Positions 14,893 to 16,018 of a DNA stretch of 16,018 bases are shown here, in pieces. The notes under the pieces were generated by a model, which saw only the letters and a program-made list of their open reading frames with translations, was not told where the DNA came from and did no database searches. Made by a program: the position numbers and the translations under genes. The DNA is from Zygnema cylindricum (Eukaryota > Streptophyta > Zygnematophyceae > Zygnematales > Zygnemataceae): positions 106,187 through 122,204 of the forward strand of contig JBBHKE010002138.1 of assembly GCA_037447655.1 (NCBI GenBank), given 5' to 3'. Each line of letters begins with the position of its first letter. The stretch's first letter is position 1.

Positions 14893-15011
14893 GATATCTG
14901 AATCCTTTGGTCTCAAAAGTAAAAAAGAAAAAAAGACGAAATATAACAAAAGAAGGAGACTCAATTAACGAATGTGTCTTTTTTTGTTGTTTTGATATGA
15001 TTTAATAATAG

Positions 15012-15346
15012 ATGGACGCAAATCCAGTAGCTTCCCAGCGTGGAGGAGGAGATAATTTCACGGATTCTAAATTTGGAGGTTTTCCTAATAGGTTCTCCAA
15101 TATGAATTTACTATATACGGAAATAATTACAAAAGAAGTTAATACTTCAACAGGCTTTAATTTGGGAGAAGCTTTTCTTCCCGAGGGAAATCGTAAAACC
15201 GGTTGTTTTTCTGAAGATTTTTGGTTATTTCCTCAACCTTTTGCGGGAAGATTGGAAAGATTTCTGAAAGATCCTGAGGTGCTTCTGAAAAGTATTCCAA
15301 CGGGAAAAGTTGCTCTTAGTTTAGAGACATATCTACCCGAGAAAGG
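15012..15346 (+). CDS. exon 1 of a second gene, possible DUF2921-like protein
   Basis: The ATG at 15012 starts MDANPVASQRGGGDNFTDSK, and the frame runs to the donor GG|GTAAGC at 15347. It includes FWLFPQPFAGRLERF and KSIPTGKVALSLETYLPEK. No signal peptide or membrane segment is seen. The sequence just before the ATG, TTTAATAATAG, also resembles a splice acceptor. The ATG could therefore be an internal Met preceded by a leader intron or a remote exon. The exon leaves two bases of a codon, which the exon at 15637 completes. Composition is well balanced. The GKVALSLETY-x(n)-LEGIYN run spanning both exons is like the beta-strand pattern of plant DUF2921 domains. That assignment is inference. Confidence 0.65.
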
Positions 15347-15636
15347 GTAAGCTTTCTTTTATCTCAGGAAAAAGAAGTCTCCCTTTGTTTGTTTGAAGTT
15401 TCTTTTGGGCTTTTTTGCAAATAATTCCAAAGTTCGGGAATTAACGCTTTCGTTGGAACCAATAAACCTGTTCTCAAAGTTCACACTATTTATGGTGTGG
15501 ATTTATCGTGGGTCTCAAGGTTCAGATATATATGAATGATATTCTGAGCAAATAATTTTATAGTGTTCTACTGGTTGGGTGGCCAAACGCGGTTTAAGAA
15601 AATTCCTCTCCTTTTTTCTTTTTTGTTTTATTGCAG
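15347..15636 (+). other. intron, phase 2
   Basis: The donor is GTAAGC at 15347 and the acceptor is TTTTATTGCAG at 15636 with a strong preceding pyrimidine tract, giving 290 bases. It has several stops in the coding frame, and splicing restores a continuous reading frame (Gly codon at the junction). Confidence 0.75.
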
Positions 15637-15826
15637 GCTTAGTCGACATATTGTAAATTTGGAAGGAATTTATAACAGAAAAATGGGTACAGTCTGCGCT
15701 ATTGGATGTTTACATCAGGCAAGTTCCTGGAGAGAGAGCTTAACGGTAATGGAAGTCTTAAGAAGTTCCTCGCCCTGGGATTTTCATCGGGAAATTCAGA
15801 TACATCAGAATAAAGATTTACCCTAA
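15637..15826 (+). CDS. exon 2 of the second gene, to a stop codon
   Basis: After the acceptor at 15636 the frame reads LSRHIVNLEGIYNRKMGTVC, AIGCLHQASSWRESLTV and MEVLRSSSPWDFHREIQ, to a TAA at 15824-15826. With the first exon this gives 525 bases, or 174 residues. The segment LEGIYNRKMGTVCAIGC fits the L-E-G-x-Y-x(5)-G-x-x-C-x-x-G-C pattern I associate with DUF2921 domains of plant membrane proteins (including the FLY1/FLY2 E3 ligases). These are far longer, about 550-900 residues or more. The stop after the motif would truncate such a protein, unless a donor such as ACG|GTAATG near 15745-15750 leads to exons beyond the window. AATAAA at 15825-15830 could be a polyadenylation signal overlapping the stop. 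Confidence 0.6.
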
Positions 15827-15991
15827 TAAATATCCTCCACTCTCTTTGTGAATTGCATATCTTTGGCTGTTGTTTCTTCCCTCGGTTTTTTTCTCTCATG
15901 GTGGGCAAACAAGTCGTACTGTACTGTTTCTGTCTTGGTGCTCGTCCGGTCAATCTCGAAAGATTTCCTTCAATTCATTTGCTTTTCATTG
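15827..15991. other. 3' flank or intron, no gene supported
   Basis: AT- and CT-rich sequence without an open frame that extends the gene. It could be 3' untranslated sequence or part of a further intron. Confidence 0.4.
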
Positions 15992-15996
15992 AAGTA

Positions 15997-16018
15997 CTCT
16001 CTCTCTCTCTCTCTCTCT
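15997..16018. repeat. (CT)n microsatellite at window edge
   Basis: A perfect CT dinucleotide run of more than 20 bases continues to the last base, so its true length is unknown. Confidence 0.95.

Overview
This window looks like nuclear DNA of a eukaryote, most probably a plant or other streptophyte. It is AT-rich and gene-poor. It shows GT-AG introns with T-rich acceptors, long CT/GA microsatellites, MITE-like repeats and decayed Ty1/copia LTR retrotransposons with plant-style gag and pol domains. AAGCCCA elements, a telo-box-like AACCCTA and a GA-rich leader precede the last gene. There is no sign of prokaryotic organisation, tRNA, rRNA or CRISPR. Species cannot be named from sequence alone.

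Layout. Bases 1-2500 are intergenic: a TATCGG-motif repeat cluster (about 1001-1380), a degenerate TTTGTTTAAT stretch, a GA-rich tract, and one unidentified minus-strand ORF. Bases 2575-5223 hold a phase-consistent chain of plus-strand exons (2575-2760, 3475-3581, 3984-4054, 4994-5094 and a possible terminal exon 5200-5223). They encode about 162 residues of an unrecognised protein whose N-terminus is missing. Introns in this gene carry long polypyrimidine tracts.

Bases 5473-14186 are a graveyard of copia-type elements in alternating orientation, from two families. Family 1 has copy A (plus, about 5473-7460; leader, gag, zinc knuckle, protease, GAG-pre-integrase), copy D (minus, about 13640-13175; gag start) and copy E (plus, 14049-14186; leader and gag start). 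Family 2 has copy B (minus, 11764 down to about 7460; gag, zinc knuckle, protease, integrase, reverse transcriptase) and copy C (plus, about 11795-13170; GAG-pre-integrase and integrase). All carry frameshifts and stops and no recognisable complete LTR. B and C form a large inverted repeat of about 1.4 kb around a spacer of about 1.7 kb. Every copy except the short leader E also carries tandem duplications of 11 to 80 bp.

Bases 14550-15826 hold a second gene: promoter-like elements, a GA-rich leader, then exons 15012-15346 and 15637-15826 (174 residues in frame to a stop). Part of the product resembles the DUF2921 family of plant membrane proteins. The two gene segments could also be one gene with a roughly 9.9 kb intron holding the whole retrotransposon nest, because the splice phases are compatible. 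The promoter-like elements before 15012 argue for separate genes. I found no convincing undescribed system. The most distinctive features are the inverted-repeat copia nest, its pattern of short tandem duplications, and a polypyrimidine tract that mimics a signal peptide.
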